From contig MU858356.1 of NCBI GenBank assembly GCA_033297075.1, forward strand, positions 1 to 21,960: a stretch of 21,960 bases of DNA, given 5' to 3'. Both the position numbers and the translations under genes were made by a program. Position 1 is the first letter of the stretch; each line of letters begins with the position of its first letter. The notes below the pieces were generated by a model. That model was given only the letters and a program-made list of their open reading frames with translations. It made no database searches and was not told the DNA's origin. Of this stretch, positions 1-10,317 are shown one piece after another. Origin of the DNA: Rhypophila decipiens (taxonomy: Eukaryota > Ascomycota > Sordariomycetes > Sordariales > Naviculisporaceae).

Positions 1-315
1 CCACCCCTTCCGGAAGCCTTGTCCGCTGTTGCTTGGCCGTTGCTAGTCTAATTGCAGTTGATTTGGCTTGCTGTACTTGGAGGTATGGTGCATGCATCAT
101 ATGTCCGCCATTAATCTCTTTCTCCCCCATTTTCATTACCGTATCCACTGAGAGAGGGAATTGGTCTAGTGACACACAGGGACTAGCGTCCACCAAATAT
201 CGGCTGCGGGACCGACGAGGGTCCACTATTTCCTTGTTTGAACAACGACTAAGGCTCTTCTGTCATTAGACTATTTCTCTCCTTTCAGTAGATACGGTAT
301 ATTACCTAACTCGTC

Positions 316-1553
316 TCACCCGCACTGCAAAACATCCGCCCCTCGAAGTCTTCTCAGATAATTACTCCTCTCCACAACGGGCCGATCAAACAAGAACCAC
401 CACCTCTGAAAAACAACCTGTCCGACCTCCCAATTGTCCCCTTGGTACGGATTATCCCCCCAGATACGGATCCCCCCGGCCCCGTCCTCCATGTCATATA
501 TGAACCCTACCAAAGGGGGCACACCATCTTCACAATCTTGTAGCACTGCCGGCTTAGGCAGCCCTTCTTCTGCTTGATGATGCTGAACGTCGCCTCGGCT
601 CAACAACTCGGCAGCGCGACAAGAAGTTGTCGATGATGATGGTAGTGTAAGCATACTCAGCATTTTGTCGCGCACCGAAGGCCACGGAAGGAGGTCGATC
701 AGCGGGTGATGCGGGGTCGTGATTTGCAGAGGTGTCGGTTTCCATGCGGCCGGGAGGTCGCATGTCCATGATATGTCGGGGCTGCTGTTGAAGGGCGAGT
801 TGGCGGCCATGTCCCAGACTGCGTGGGCGTTGAGGCGGACGGCGATGCGGAGAAGAGCGCGGAGAAGAGTCAGTTCGGGCATTGGGAGCAGGTAGCTGTC
901 GGGAAAGGACTCGCAGGCAGCGACCAGCGAGTTTGAGGTCGGGTCAGAGTCTGGTGAATGTGTCAAGGAAGGAGTGGTCACTGGCGTTGTGTTGTATAGC
1001 GTGTCGAAGAGAGGGTTTGGTGGGTCAAAGGCGGCAAGAAGATCATTGTTGATGTCAGGGGCACTATGTGAACCTTGCGGATCGGTCATGAAGTTGGCCA
1101 TGTCAATTGGAAGCGACTCGACGGCCTTGAGTAGCGAGTCCATATTCCCGTTGTCTGAACCTAGATGGACAAACTGGCGTCCATGCATAGCCTGGTCAAT
1201 GTATTGTTCCGTCGATGCTGCTGATGTGGTCCCGTCATCTGCTGAATTGGACTCGCTCGGTAACGCCGCATTGTGAGCATGCCGTGACAGGTTGTCGCTT
1301 GGGCTTGTAGAAGCAGTATCCCGGCGGAGCTCACGTTTGCGTTGACCTGTGTTCAATTGTCAGATGGGGCCATGGAGATTCCGTGTTTCAGGCATTGGAT
1401 CGACATACGATATCTCCGCTGAGCAAGAACATTCAGCAATCGCTTTCTCTCGGCTGCATTCTCCTCAATGTCTGGAATCTCGAGCACCGGTGCTGGCTTG
1501 GACTTTCGCTGCCGAGTTCGGGGCCGATTCTCGGTGCTCATCTGAGGTGTCAT
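316..1553 (-). CDS. bZIP-like transcription factor with C-terminal DUF3425-type domain
   Basis: Two exons on minus: 1553-1409 and 1346-316, with a 62-bp intron 1408-1347 (donor GTATGT, acceptor ACACAG). Joined they give 391 aa with an exact frame from ATG to stop. The splice falls inside the DNA-binding motif and rebuilds a fungal bZIP basic region, LLNVLAQRRYRQRKREL, at about residues 39-55; without splicing this motif is broken. No leucine heptads follow the basic region; residues 58-200 are polar and low-complexity. The C-terminal half has DUF3425 hallmarks: PHHPLIDLLPWPSVRDKM around residues 257-275, then a tryptophan-rich end with RIWGDNPY, NWEV and FQRWWFLF. Members of this family are nuclear proteins presumed to regulate transcription; targets cannot be told from sequence. 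It is transcribed away from the fasciclin gene across a 2-kb spacer. Family call is firm, function inferred. Confidence 0.85.
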
Positions 1554-1603
1554 GTCGCTAGTTCGAACGATGAATGCCTGCTAGGAGGACCGGTGTTTGA
1601 GTC

Positions 1604-1620
1604 GCAGATTAGAAATCTGC
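1604..1620. repeat. 7-bp perfect inverted repeat, 3-nt spacer
   Basis: GCAGATT, spacer AGA, AATCTGC. It lies about 50 bp upstream of the bZIP start codon on minus, so it could be an operator for a dimeric regulator. That role is inference only. Confidence 0.4.
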
Positions 1621-1803
1621 AGACCTTTGAGAAGTTTCCATCCTCCATATCTGTATCACCTCGCCCGCATCAGCATAACGCCTATGAGGACGGGCCGGTT
1701 CACACTGTGTAAGCATAACGGATAAGCGGTACTTCCGGCTTGGCTCAATTGGAGTGAGTCGGCCTGTACTCCCTAACCCCCGCACCACATCTCAAACTCC
1801 GAC

Positions 1804-1820
1804 ACAGTATCTCATACTGT
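1804..1820. repeat. 7-bp perfect inverted repeat, 3-nt spacer
   Basis: ACAGTAT, spacer CTC, ATACTGT. It has the same geometry as the repeat at 1604-1620 and sits exactly 200 bp further upstream of the bZIP gene. The arm sequences differ, so it is not a copy. Confidence 0.4.
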
Positions 1821-3373
1821 ACAGCCAAGGTTGAATCGGCTCCTTATCAGCTCCAGGTCGACATGAAGGTATTTTTGAGTGGGTGTGGAGCATGGCGATA
1901 GTGAGAGAACCCTACAGGTGTCATATACTACTATATGCAGGAACCCTATCGCGAACCGTTGGCGGCTCGAGCTTGAGCCTCAACGACGACGCTACGAGAA
2001 GCCGGAGGAATTTCTTCCCGAAGGCCTTTCCCCTTTGGTTAATAAGAAACAGCGTTCGCCTGAGCATGTGGAGAACTTGACGAGAATGTCGAGTCTAAAT
2101 ACACGTATAGTGTGTATAAGTACACTCGGACTACTTACTTTCCCGAGCATCTCGATCCCCGAGTTCGTTCCGAGATGAGATCACACTCTAACCATGCTGA
2201 TATGAGGCCATCGAGTTCTGGCAATTTCCTCCCGTTTCACGTTCACATCCGTGACAGGCGGCAATAGGAAGGCTCAGCAGAGCAGGAAATCCGCGGCCCT
2301 GCATCCGAGCTGTGTAGCTTGCACAAAGATTTGGACCGACCCAGTCACCACACAGCTGACAATACACAACGAAGAAAGGAAGTATCGACATGTATCCCTT
2401 GTTCCAGGATCCTGTTGAACATCTAGAGTTCAGAGTTCCCTTTCCATAAAATTATAACCTACCTTCTCTTTTGGCTCTATCTGATCAGCCTCAACACAGT
2501 CTTGGTGCCGTCAATATTCCGATGAAGCCACACCGCTGAAGTAGACCTTATTAGCTCCCAAAGGACCAGTTGTGCCTGGCAATCTCCCGCAGGTGTGTGC
2601 CGTCCCAGTGCACCGTCCTCTCCCTCTCCTCGGTTGCCCCTGATCCTGCTCAATGGTATCCTTCTTGAGCAACTCCGCGCCATCCGTGCAATTTCCCCGC
2701 AAACGATCGTGTGGCATCCATCTCGGTTTCGCATTCCTCCCGATCGAGTACTCTATCCCAACCACATCGACCCACCCTCGCCGATGCAGGCACGTTTGAA
2801 GCGAACCTCGGTGAACGGCAGCCATACGTCATGAAGCGGATATTAGCCCTCGTCCTGCAAATAAAGTGGTGCCAGACAATGTTGGGTTACATTGCATCGA
2901 CACGGCCTTTTCATGACAGGCTATGACAACCGAAGCAAACATGGCCCAAATCGGAAGCTGGACCAGAGAAAATCGACAGCGTCGACAAAGCCGTCCCGGC
3001 AGACGTCCCCATGCACAGCCCGATCTGCCAAGATGGCGACAGGGGCCCCACTTTGTAGCTCGATCGCCAAGTGACGATGGGCCCATTGGCGGCCCCTGAT
3101 TGGTCACCCTACCAACCAACGCGCCCCTTTGCTGCTTTGTCGTTCCTGACAAAATCCACAACAACATGCCCGGCCACCTGGCAAAGTACCTGCCAAGGGT
3201 CCTGCTGCCATGGTTTCGTCGTCTGCGATTCATGTTACCCCAGAAATTTCTTGTCCCAATCTAGACCATCGTGGATTTATGCCTGTCATCGTGGTTATGG
3301 CTGAATAATTCACGATGGATGGGTTTTGTGACAGAAGATTATGGAAGCAGGCCTGGGCGGGCGCGAGGACATT

Positions 3374-3381
3374 GATATAAG
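3374..3381 (+). promoter_or_regulatory. TATA-like box of the fasciclin gene
   Basis: GATATAAG about 160 bp before the ATG at 3541, followed by a pyrimidine-rich stretch typical of fungal transcription start regions. Based on position and sequence only. Confidence 0.4.
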
Positions 3382-3494
3382 ACGGTTTGGTCTCCTTCGA
3401 TATCTCGTCTGTATAATTTCGTCATCAGTCCAATCTTTACTACTTGTCCTGATCTACTTGCCAGAGTCTAGAGTACAGTTCCATTCACCACCAT

Positions 3495-3507
3495 AAACCC
3501 TAACCCT
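3495..3507 (+). repeat. telomere-like motif (two CCCTAA units)
   Basis: AAACCCTAACCCT in the presumed 5' UTR, about 35 bp before the fasciclin ATG. It matches the fungal telomere repeat (TTAGGG)n and the telobox pattern. Similar copies occur at 7267-7276 and 18085-18094. Confidence 0.6.
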
Positions 3508-3540
3508 CTTGTTTTGAACTTTACCCCTTAAACCCACAAG

Positions 3541-4761
3541 ATGCTCTCCAAGACCTTCCTCGCCGTCGTTGCGGCCCAATTGGCCCTCGGCCAAACCCTC
3601 ACCGAGGTCCTGACGGCGCAAAACAGCTCCCTTTCCACCCTCATCAGCCTCCTGCAAGGCCAGCCCGACCTTCTGAGCGCAGTCGCCGGCCTCTCGGACA
3701 TCACCATCCTCGCCCCCAGCAACGAGGCCTTCACCACCCTCCTCAGCGATCCCGCCATTGCCGCCGCCGTCCAGGCTGACCCCGGCATTGTTCCTGCCCT
3801 CCTCTCGTACCACGTTGTAAACGGCACCTACTACGCCGGCGACCTGACCTCGCTTCCCGGCCCCGCTTTCGTGCCTACCCTTCTCACCAACGAGACCTTC
3901 ACTACCGTTGAAGGCGGCCAGCGCGTCGAGGTCCGGGGCAGCAGCGATGGTGTCTCCATCTTTAGCGGCGGCGGTGCCGAGTCCAAGGTTACTGGCGCTG
4001 TATGTTCCTCCCTTCTTACCACAACGATCTGCCACTCCATACTAATAATCTCTGCAACAGGACTTCAACTTCACCGGCGGAACCCTGCACATCATCGACA
4101 AGGTCCTGACCATCCCATCCAACCTGACCACCGTCCTGACCTCGACCCCCGACCTCTCGTCCCTCACAACAGCAGTCACCACCACCGAGCTGGTCGAGCC
4201 CCTCGAGGGAATCAAGCAATTGACCGTCTTTGCGCCCCTCAACACAGCCTTTGAGGCCATCGCCGAGACAGCTGCCAACCTCACCGTCGAGCAATTGACC
4301 GCTGTGCTGGGCTACCACGTTGTCTCGGACGCAGTCGTCTACAGCTCTGACATCAAGGACGGCGCCATGGTCGCGACCCTCCAGGGCGAGGAGATCAAGC
4401 TCACCATTCGCGACGGATCCGTCTATGTCAACGAGGCTAAGGTCGTCATGCCCAATGTTTTGGTCAAGAATGGCGTTGTTCATGTTATTGATGGGTACGT
4501 TCTATCTCCCCCTCGTACTGCCCCCTTTGTTGAGATGCTAACCTGGTTTTTGATGATAGTGTCCTCATCCCCAAGAACCTCGCCAGTGGCGGCGATTCTA
4601 CCCCGTCTGGCACCCCCTCCAGCTCGATGCCTGCTCCTACCATGTCTGGAAGCGGCACTCCTACTCCTACCGTTGTCTCCGCTGGCGCTGCCGGTATGGG
4701 CGTCGCGTCGGTGGGTGTTGCCCTCGCCGCTGGTGCATTTGCTGTCCTCCTCCAAATTTAA
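3541..4761 (+). CDS. secreted fasciclin (FAS1) domain protein, likely GPI-anchored
   Basis: Three exons: 3541-3999, 4061-4494, 4560-4761. Introns are 61 bp (GTATGT...CAACAG, branch region ACTAAT) and 65 bp (GTACGT...GATAG, branch TGCTAAC). The join gives 364 aa in frame. Residues 1-18 form a signal peptide ending near LALGQ. Two FAS1 repeats follow: the first has TILAPSNEAF at 55-64 and the YH motif at 90-91; the second has LTVFAPLNTAF at 207-217 and GYHVV at 237-241. Each repeat ends in a late VIDG/IIDK-type strand. A Ser/Thr/Pro/Gly linker then leads to a C-terminal hydrophobic stretch (GVALAAGAFAVLLQI), which fits a GPI attachment signal. Several N-glycosylation sequons (NSS 28, NGT 94, NET) support secretion. 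FAS1 proteins mediate cell-surface or wall adhesion. It converges with the transporter gene. Confidence 0.93.
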
Positions 4762-5145
4762 GTGGACGAGATCGGCTTGTATTTCTTCAAACGTTTGCAA
4801 CTACAGGATCATAATGGGTAATACTGGGCAATGAAAAGGGTTGTGGTTTAATCGAGAGCGAAGGTGTTGTTGATACGATGTTTTGTTTTGTCTCGAGTGT
4901 ACATATAGTAATGATTGTAGGGCATGTATATGCCCAAGGCGGGCCAGTCTGGTATATACCTTGACGAAGTGATGAATATAACTGTTAGGTTATCTCAATA
5001 CTTTTGAACATGTTCCATTTGCAACAAATGTATCTTTAACGCCTCGGAGCAGTTTCATCAACAGTTCAACACCTATATCTACCAACATGATAAGAGATAA
5101 TATATTATACAGGACGAAAGACTTTCCCAGAAACTCAAAGTTACC
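4762..5145. other. shared 3' flank of convergent genes
   Basis: 384 bp between the stop codons of the fasciclin gene and the transporter gene. It is AT-richer than the coding flanks and presumably holds both 3' UTRs and polyadenylation signals. No ORF or RNA gene was recognised. Confidence 0.5.
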
Positions 5146-7393
5146 CTAAATAGCAGGTCCAGGCAACAACAGCGCTGGCATATTCTTTCCCTCGTCCCCC
5201 CGTGACCCATTCCCAACAAGCACGTGCACATGCTCAATCTCATCATCGGCAGAGCGACGAGAAGCAGACTCACTCTCACTCACGCTCTCACTGTCTCCTC
5301 CATCGGCCACCACAACTGCAGTAGTACCCGAATCACCACCACCACTTGGCGTCTCTGCCGGCGTCGGTAAAGGTGCAGCACCATCAAGGGGCCAAGGCGC
5401 AATATCCTCCAAACTCTTATTTTCCAGGAGCCAACGGTTTACCCATCCCCAGAATCCACTCTCGATCTCATTCTGCCCATTTCCTTCTTCTCCCTCCTTC
5501 TTTGCAGCCGTCCCTCTATTTACCTGAACCCTGGGGAATCCAATCCCGAAAGGCTCAATCCAAACCAACAAAGCCATGATAGCCAGCACAACAGAAAATG
5601 CGGCCAAAAGAGGGACCAGCCCGTCTTTGTCTTTGCCTTTGATGACAGGCCTGATAATAATCGCCCCAATCTTTCCAAACGCCGCCGCAATCCCATAACT
5701 AGTTCCTCTTACTTCTGTTGGGAAGATTTCAGCCGCCAGAATAAATGTTAGTGTATTTGGCCCCAAGTTGAACATGAACTGTGCCAGGGCGTAAAAGACC
5801 ATGCTAACGCTGTTCTGCGGGGTTGCATAAGTCTGGGAAACCGAGATTGCCATGCAGGCGAATAGCAAGCTCAGGATTGAAGTTGTGGCCAGGTAGTGCG
5901 TCTTTCGAGAAACCAGCTGGACGAGAGGGATTACCAAGATTGAACCTGCTAATGCTGATATGGAAGATAGTTGCAGGGTGCGGACCAGGTTACTTTCTAT
6001 TGTGGCGACTATAGTAGCGTCTGGGTTTCCCCGGTCATCGTTCCATTGCGGTTTGTCAGGCCAGTCATCTCCAGCTGGGGGTTTGGAGTTTAGCCACAAA
6101 GCAGCTAGAGTCCCCGGGCTATCGAGGCCGACGCCGTAGAACACTATGTCAAGGAGGAGCCATTGTACGGATATGGCAGTCAGTAGCTTCCAACCTTTAG
6201 CAGGGCCGAAGTAATATTCTTTGGCCATCTTGAACCAGGAGCCTTGGTGCGCGTCGGAGGAGAGGGACAGGGTATCACTCGGCCTGGAGACCATGACTCG
6301 CTCGATGTCGGCTATCATCTCTGGAGAGCGCGAGCCGAGCATGGTGAGTGATTCACGGGCCTTTTTGATGTCGCGCTTTACGGCGGAATAGAAGCGAGGT
6401 GTCTCGGGGATGAACAGGCGGAAGCCGATGGCAAAGATGGCGGGGATCCCGGCTAGTGCTAGCTCGAGACGCCAGAAGATGTCCATTTGGACCTTGGCTA
6501 GGTTGGTTTGCTCGATTGTGACGGGCGAGGAGAAGTTCAGGGAGCTGCTCAGGCCGCGGAGAGCTCCCAGGCCGATGCCGTAGGCGAGTAATCGCCCGAT
6601 GGCTTGGGCTAGGAAGACGGCGGCTAGCATTATGCCGCGCCATTTTGTCGGTGCGAACTCTGCGGCGATGACGGCACTCATTGGGTACTGAAGTGGTGGG
6701 AGAGACGGGTTAGTATGGATATGTTTGTTTGGTGGGTCAGGGGTTCAGGGGCTCGGCGGTAACCAGGGGAACGGTAAACAAGACTTGCCTCGGCACCAAT
6801 TCCCAAACCGAGCAGGAAGCGAAAACAGGACAACGATGCGTATATGTTCAAGGAACTTCCCAGAGGGATGATGTAACCCGCACTGGCAAATGCCGCGCCC
6901 CCAATGGCAGCCATGACGATGATGACTTCGAAGCCGTACATGGCGCTGCGACCGACTCTATCGGCAACATGTCCAAACACCACCATGCCCACGACAGTAG
7001 CTGTTAGTGTCACCATGTCCAGGACTAGCCCGGCGTTGGATGCATCAAGCTGGCCATGTCGATCATAGATGAAGTAGAGGGCCGGGGTGATGATGGTGAC
7101 GGCGATGAGGGACCAGCTGGAGGCCAAGAAGCCGAGGAACGCAACTAGATATACCCGCCAGCTAAAGCCAATTTGGTCGAGGATTCTTGCTATCCTGTCA
7201 TCTCGTCGTTGTCTTTCCTGTAAACATTGGAATTGTCGGACAGTATCATGTCAGTGGCGGCGTTCGGGGTTAGGGTTATAGCGGGACAACCAAAATAGGG
7301 GTAAAGAGCGGGACTAACCCGGATATGCCCGGCATCCGCCTCAACCTTCAGCGGCTCCCAGAACTGGGTAACGGATTTAACTTCTGGTGCCAT
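5146..7393 (-). CDS. MFS transporter of the phosphate:H+ symporter (PHS, Pho84-like) type
   Basis: Three exons on minus: 7393-7319, 7217-6789, 6687-5146, giving 681 aa in frame. Intron 1 is 101 bp (GTTAGT...TTACAG). Intron 2 is 101 bp and uses a GC donor (GCAAGT...TTCAG), which is needed to join GLGIGAE to YPMSAVIAAEF, the TM4 family signature. Other MFS landmarks are GHVADRVGR (TM2-3 loop), PETPRF before the central loop, LLDIVFYGVGL (TM7), FPTEVRGTSYG and FGKIGAIII. In the PHS family TM1 normally has two aspartates in a GFFTDxYDLF pattern; here it reads GFLASSWSLIA, with Ser58 and Ser61, and the TM4 Asp is Glu168. Substrate may therefore differ from phosphate. The C-terminal ~100 residues form a Ser/Glu-rich cytoplasmic tail. 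An in-frame upstream ATG at 7411 would add six residues. Confidence 0.88.
6688..6788 (-). other. GC-AG intron in the MFS transporter gene
   Basis: On minus the exon ends GGTGCCGAG and the intron begins GCAAGT; the acceptor is CACTTCAG before TACCCAATG. A GT two codons downstream would shift the frame and destroy the GAEYPMS signature. GC donors normally need strong matches elsewhere, and AG/GCAAGT is that pattern. Confidence 0.85.
7267..7276 (-). repeat. telomere-like motif inside transporter intron 1
   Basis: On plus it reads GGGTTAGGGTT within 7266-7276, i.e. AACCCTAACCC on the coding strand. It lies in the first intron, about 120 bp after the transporter ATG. Confidence 0.55.
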
Positions 7394-8397
7394 TTTTGGT
7401 CCGGCTAACAAGGGACAATGTTCAATGCAAAGAGGGAAAAGAGATGTTCAAAGTCCTGGCATTGCTTGCATTGTTTGTTTTCTCAACTCTAGAACAAGAT
7501 CAGACAAGATGAATGACATAGCCAGTCCTTCAGTTGAATGGGACTCAGGGGATAATAAGCACTGCATATTACCCGCTCAGCTCGCGAACCCGGGGCGGTT
7601 AATTGTGGGGATGAATGCGCATCAACACAACATTCGACCTACCACAAGGCTAGAATTGCCCACGGGGGTCGTCTAACGTCTAGCATCGGATGCATACAAC
7701 ACACCTTCAAAATCAGCCCTGGCTGTTTTATTCCTCTTGAATTAATGTTCGGGTACCAAATGGGCCTAGGATATGTCCACCGAGCCATCCTTTTCGCTGC
7801 CGACATTCTTCTTTCGGAAATTTGGAGTCAAAATAGACCATGCCTTGCGCCCCCAGGGCTTTCCTCTCGTATCGTACCCGGTTGCCTCTTGCCCAGTCAC
7901 AGTGATCAGTGACTCGTCTGGCGGCCAAGGCGAACCAGAGGAGAGGGCAATCAAGGCACACTCGTGACTCGTCAGGTTGCCTCAGCGGGACGGTTGATTC
8001 CGGAGCTCTTCGTCTTGCGGGCGGGCATGCGAGCCTCCTTTTCCTGAGGTCTTACTTGCCTAGCCCCCTGCCCATGGCACACGTGTCTTGCCGTGGGGGT
8101 AGCCAGGATGCAGGAGAAAGGCGACCCTGTCCAACAGTGTCCTCGCGTGCTCGCATCCCTCCCGTCCCACTGATCTCCTTCTGTCTCATGCTGATCCAGT
8201 CATTTTCCAACGGTTGCTTGCGTCGACAGCTCCATGCCCATGCTACTGGGCCGATACGTAGTATTACTTAGCTATATGCTGCGAGCCTTCTGCTATTGCA
8301 CGTTTCATCCACTTTTTCTGTCATCGAGCAAAAGAAAAGATCGCACAAATCCCTGTGCCCAAGGGCCGGGTTCTCGGCCGAAGCTGCACATGTCGAC
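7394..8397. other. intergenic region between divergent transporter and Helo-like gene
   Basis: About 1 kb holding both promoters. No coding region, tRNA or repeat was recognised. The stretch just upstream of 8398 is pyrimidine-rich, like a fungal leader. An out-of-frame ATG at 8390 lies immediately before the chosen start. Confidence 0.5.
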
Positions 8398-8446
8398 ATG
8401 TCTGGCCTCGAGATTCTCGGTGGTATTGCAGCGGCAGCGCAGCTAA
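8390..8446 (+). other. upstream overlapping ORF (18 codons) at the Helo-like gene
   Basis: An ATG at 8390, eight bases before the main ATG and in another frame, opens an 18-codon frame ending at TAA 8444-8446. If it is in the mRNA, scanning ribosomes would meet it first, so it could lower translation of the main protein. Inferred from sequence only. Confidence 0.35.
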
Positions 8447-10317
8447 CCAAAGTCGTTGCCAACTTTATTCTCAACTTTGGTACCCGGCAGAATGCCCCGC
8501 GACAGGTCAAACGACTTGAGCGTATTCTCGAAGACCTCAACGACAGCCACTTGATAGAATCCGCATCGGACCGAGAAAAAGAGAGGTTATGGGAGCTGAT
8601 CTTGTTCGCCGAAGAGTCGCTTAAATCCCATATCAAGAAACGACAACCGAATAAAGTCCTTCAGTTCTTCTGGCCTGAGGATGCGGAGGAGACACTCGGG
8701 AAAATAAATGATGAGCTGCGGGATGAGTTGATGGCCCTGGGTATGAGGGTTGACAGGCGATATCGAGCCAGGTGAGTATTTCAAGAAGCACAATGCAAAC
8801 CTTAGCATTTCTAATCCTTTCATTCGCAAAGTATTGTGTCTCCCATTTCCCCGATAACACTGAGCTCTCCACCTCTGCCCGCGGGCTCCTCGACCACCAC
8901 CCCGACAGGAGTGCAACCAGCGAGCTCAAGTCGCAGTCAACGACTAAACGTCGAGCCAGGCTCTACCGCAGCCAACAAGACCAGTTCAAAGAAAGGCCAT
9001 GAGCTACCTGCAACGTTATATCTACAGTCACCCAACGGCGTCAACATCGTCGGTCCTCTCAAAGTCAAATACCTCTGCGTCCTCGAGCGAGACGAGTCCA
9101 CCCGTCTGATCCACTACGAGCGCAAGACCGCAAACCACCACCTCGAGATTACGCATCGGATCCCTCGCAGCTGCCTCAGATTCGAAGACGACAACCTCTC
9201 TGACAAACAAGTTCACTTCCTCGACGCGCACCCCATAACCGTCGTCCAGAAAGGAAAGGGCCACGAGGTCTATTTCCTCCACGCGAAATACGAATTCGAC
9301 TCTGTTGCGCACCGCGAAGACTTTATAGCTCGCATGTTAGAGCGCGAATTACTTGATCGGTTTTACGCCGAAGAGATATTGTACAGAGGAAAGCTGCATG
9401 CCCAAGGAAAGGTTGTTCGGCTTTGGCGAAAGAGGGAAGAAAAGGCATCGGAACACATAGTCACCAAGTTGACTTATCTGGCCAGAGAGGAGAGGCAGTG
9501 GGAGTGGGACTTGGATAGGTTTGGTCGACGGGTTGAGGTTGATGAGAATGCTGGGAGGGTCACGCTTGCCGAAGTAGATTCGTCGGGCCCGGCGAATTTG
9601 GTGCTGCTCAAGTTTACGCCGCCGCCGAAGACAAGAAAACAGAGTGCCCCAATCGTCGTGCCCGGGATGGCAAAGAAAAGGGAACGCACGCCTTCCACTC
9701 AGACCACCGGCTTATCATGTTCAGGTCCAGAAGACAAGACGCCATCGATGCAGCAACCGGAACGAAAGAAAAGCACTTTCTCTATCAGAAAATTCTCACG
9801 GTCAAGTGCAGGAAGTGTATCGAAAGAAACGCTTTCACCTCAACTGGATTCGATGAGTCCCAGCCCAGCCGTTTCATCACCTGCCATATCCCATACCAGC
9901 GAGATGACGGACGATAAAAGACCTTCGTCGATCACGACGTCGGGTGAGGGCAGCGGGGGTAATACGACAAGCGGCGAAAGCAAATCGGACGCTGAGAGGT
10001 TCGGGGATATATGGAAGGCGTATCACCCGTTGAGTACACCGCAATTCAAGCCTTTGCCGCAGATTGTCACTAGTACGCCAATGGGATTGGGCTGGGGCAC
10101 AGGAGGAGGATTGGGAGTTGTTAATTCTGAGAGGGGTGAGTGTACTGTGACCGCTACAGCGAGATCACCGTCAACCTCACCTGGGGCTAGCCCTTTGTCC
10201 GGACCCAGGACGGGAGCTTCGAATAATGGGAGGGGGATAGGCAAGGAGGAAAGAATAACCAATGGAGGTCGCCCGGCGATACAGCCTAGGTTGGAGGGAC
10301 TCTATCCCCCCTGAAAG
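8398..10317 (+). CDS. protein with fungal NLR-type (Helo-like/STAND) N-terminal domain, unknown central domain and disordered tail
   Basis: Two exons: 8398-8771 and 8832 to the stop just after 10314. The 60-bp intron (GTGAGT...GCAAAG, branch CTAATCC) keeps the frame; the product is 618 aa. Residues 1-115 are helical and begin MSGLEILGGIAAAAQLTKVV, then NAPRQVKRLERIL, the pattern of the N-terminal domains of fungal NLR/STAND proteins. No P-loop, NACHT, NB-ARC, ankyrin, TPR or WD repeats follow. Instead come a Ser/Thr/Pro linker (about 125-180), a compact alpha/beta-looking region (about 184-390; many charged residues, motifs HYERKTANHHLEITHRIP and RQWEWDLDRFGRR), then a low-complexity Ser/Pro/Gly tail to the end. 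Start chosen as the first in-frame ATG after the leader. I do not recognise the central region. Signalling or regulated cell death is possible by family analogy but not shown. Confidence 0.8.

Larger units (their letters stand above)
1554..3540. other. 2-kb intergenic spacer between divergent bZIP and fasciclin genes
   Basis: No convincing coding region. Open frames here lack family resemblance and most lack ATG starts or splice logic. The left part is the bZIP promoter and holds two short perfect inverted repeats (1604-1620 and 1804-1820). The right part is the fasciclin promoter: CCAAT-type sequences near 3085 and 3100, a TATA-like box at 3374-3381, a pyrimidine-rich leader, and a telomere-like motif at 3495-3507. 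No tRNA-like B box was seen. Confidence 0.6.

Noticed and set aside
2829..3233. 134-codon minus frame in the long intergenic region
   Set aside because: Arg/Gly/Trp-rich with no domain-like pattern, no splice extension, and located in the fasciclin promoter.
3454..4035. 193-codon open frame on minus opposite the fasciclin gene
   Set aside because: A shadow of the plus-strand gene caused by its GC-rich third positions; Gly/Glu/Val-rich low complexity and no family features.
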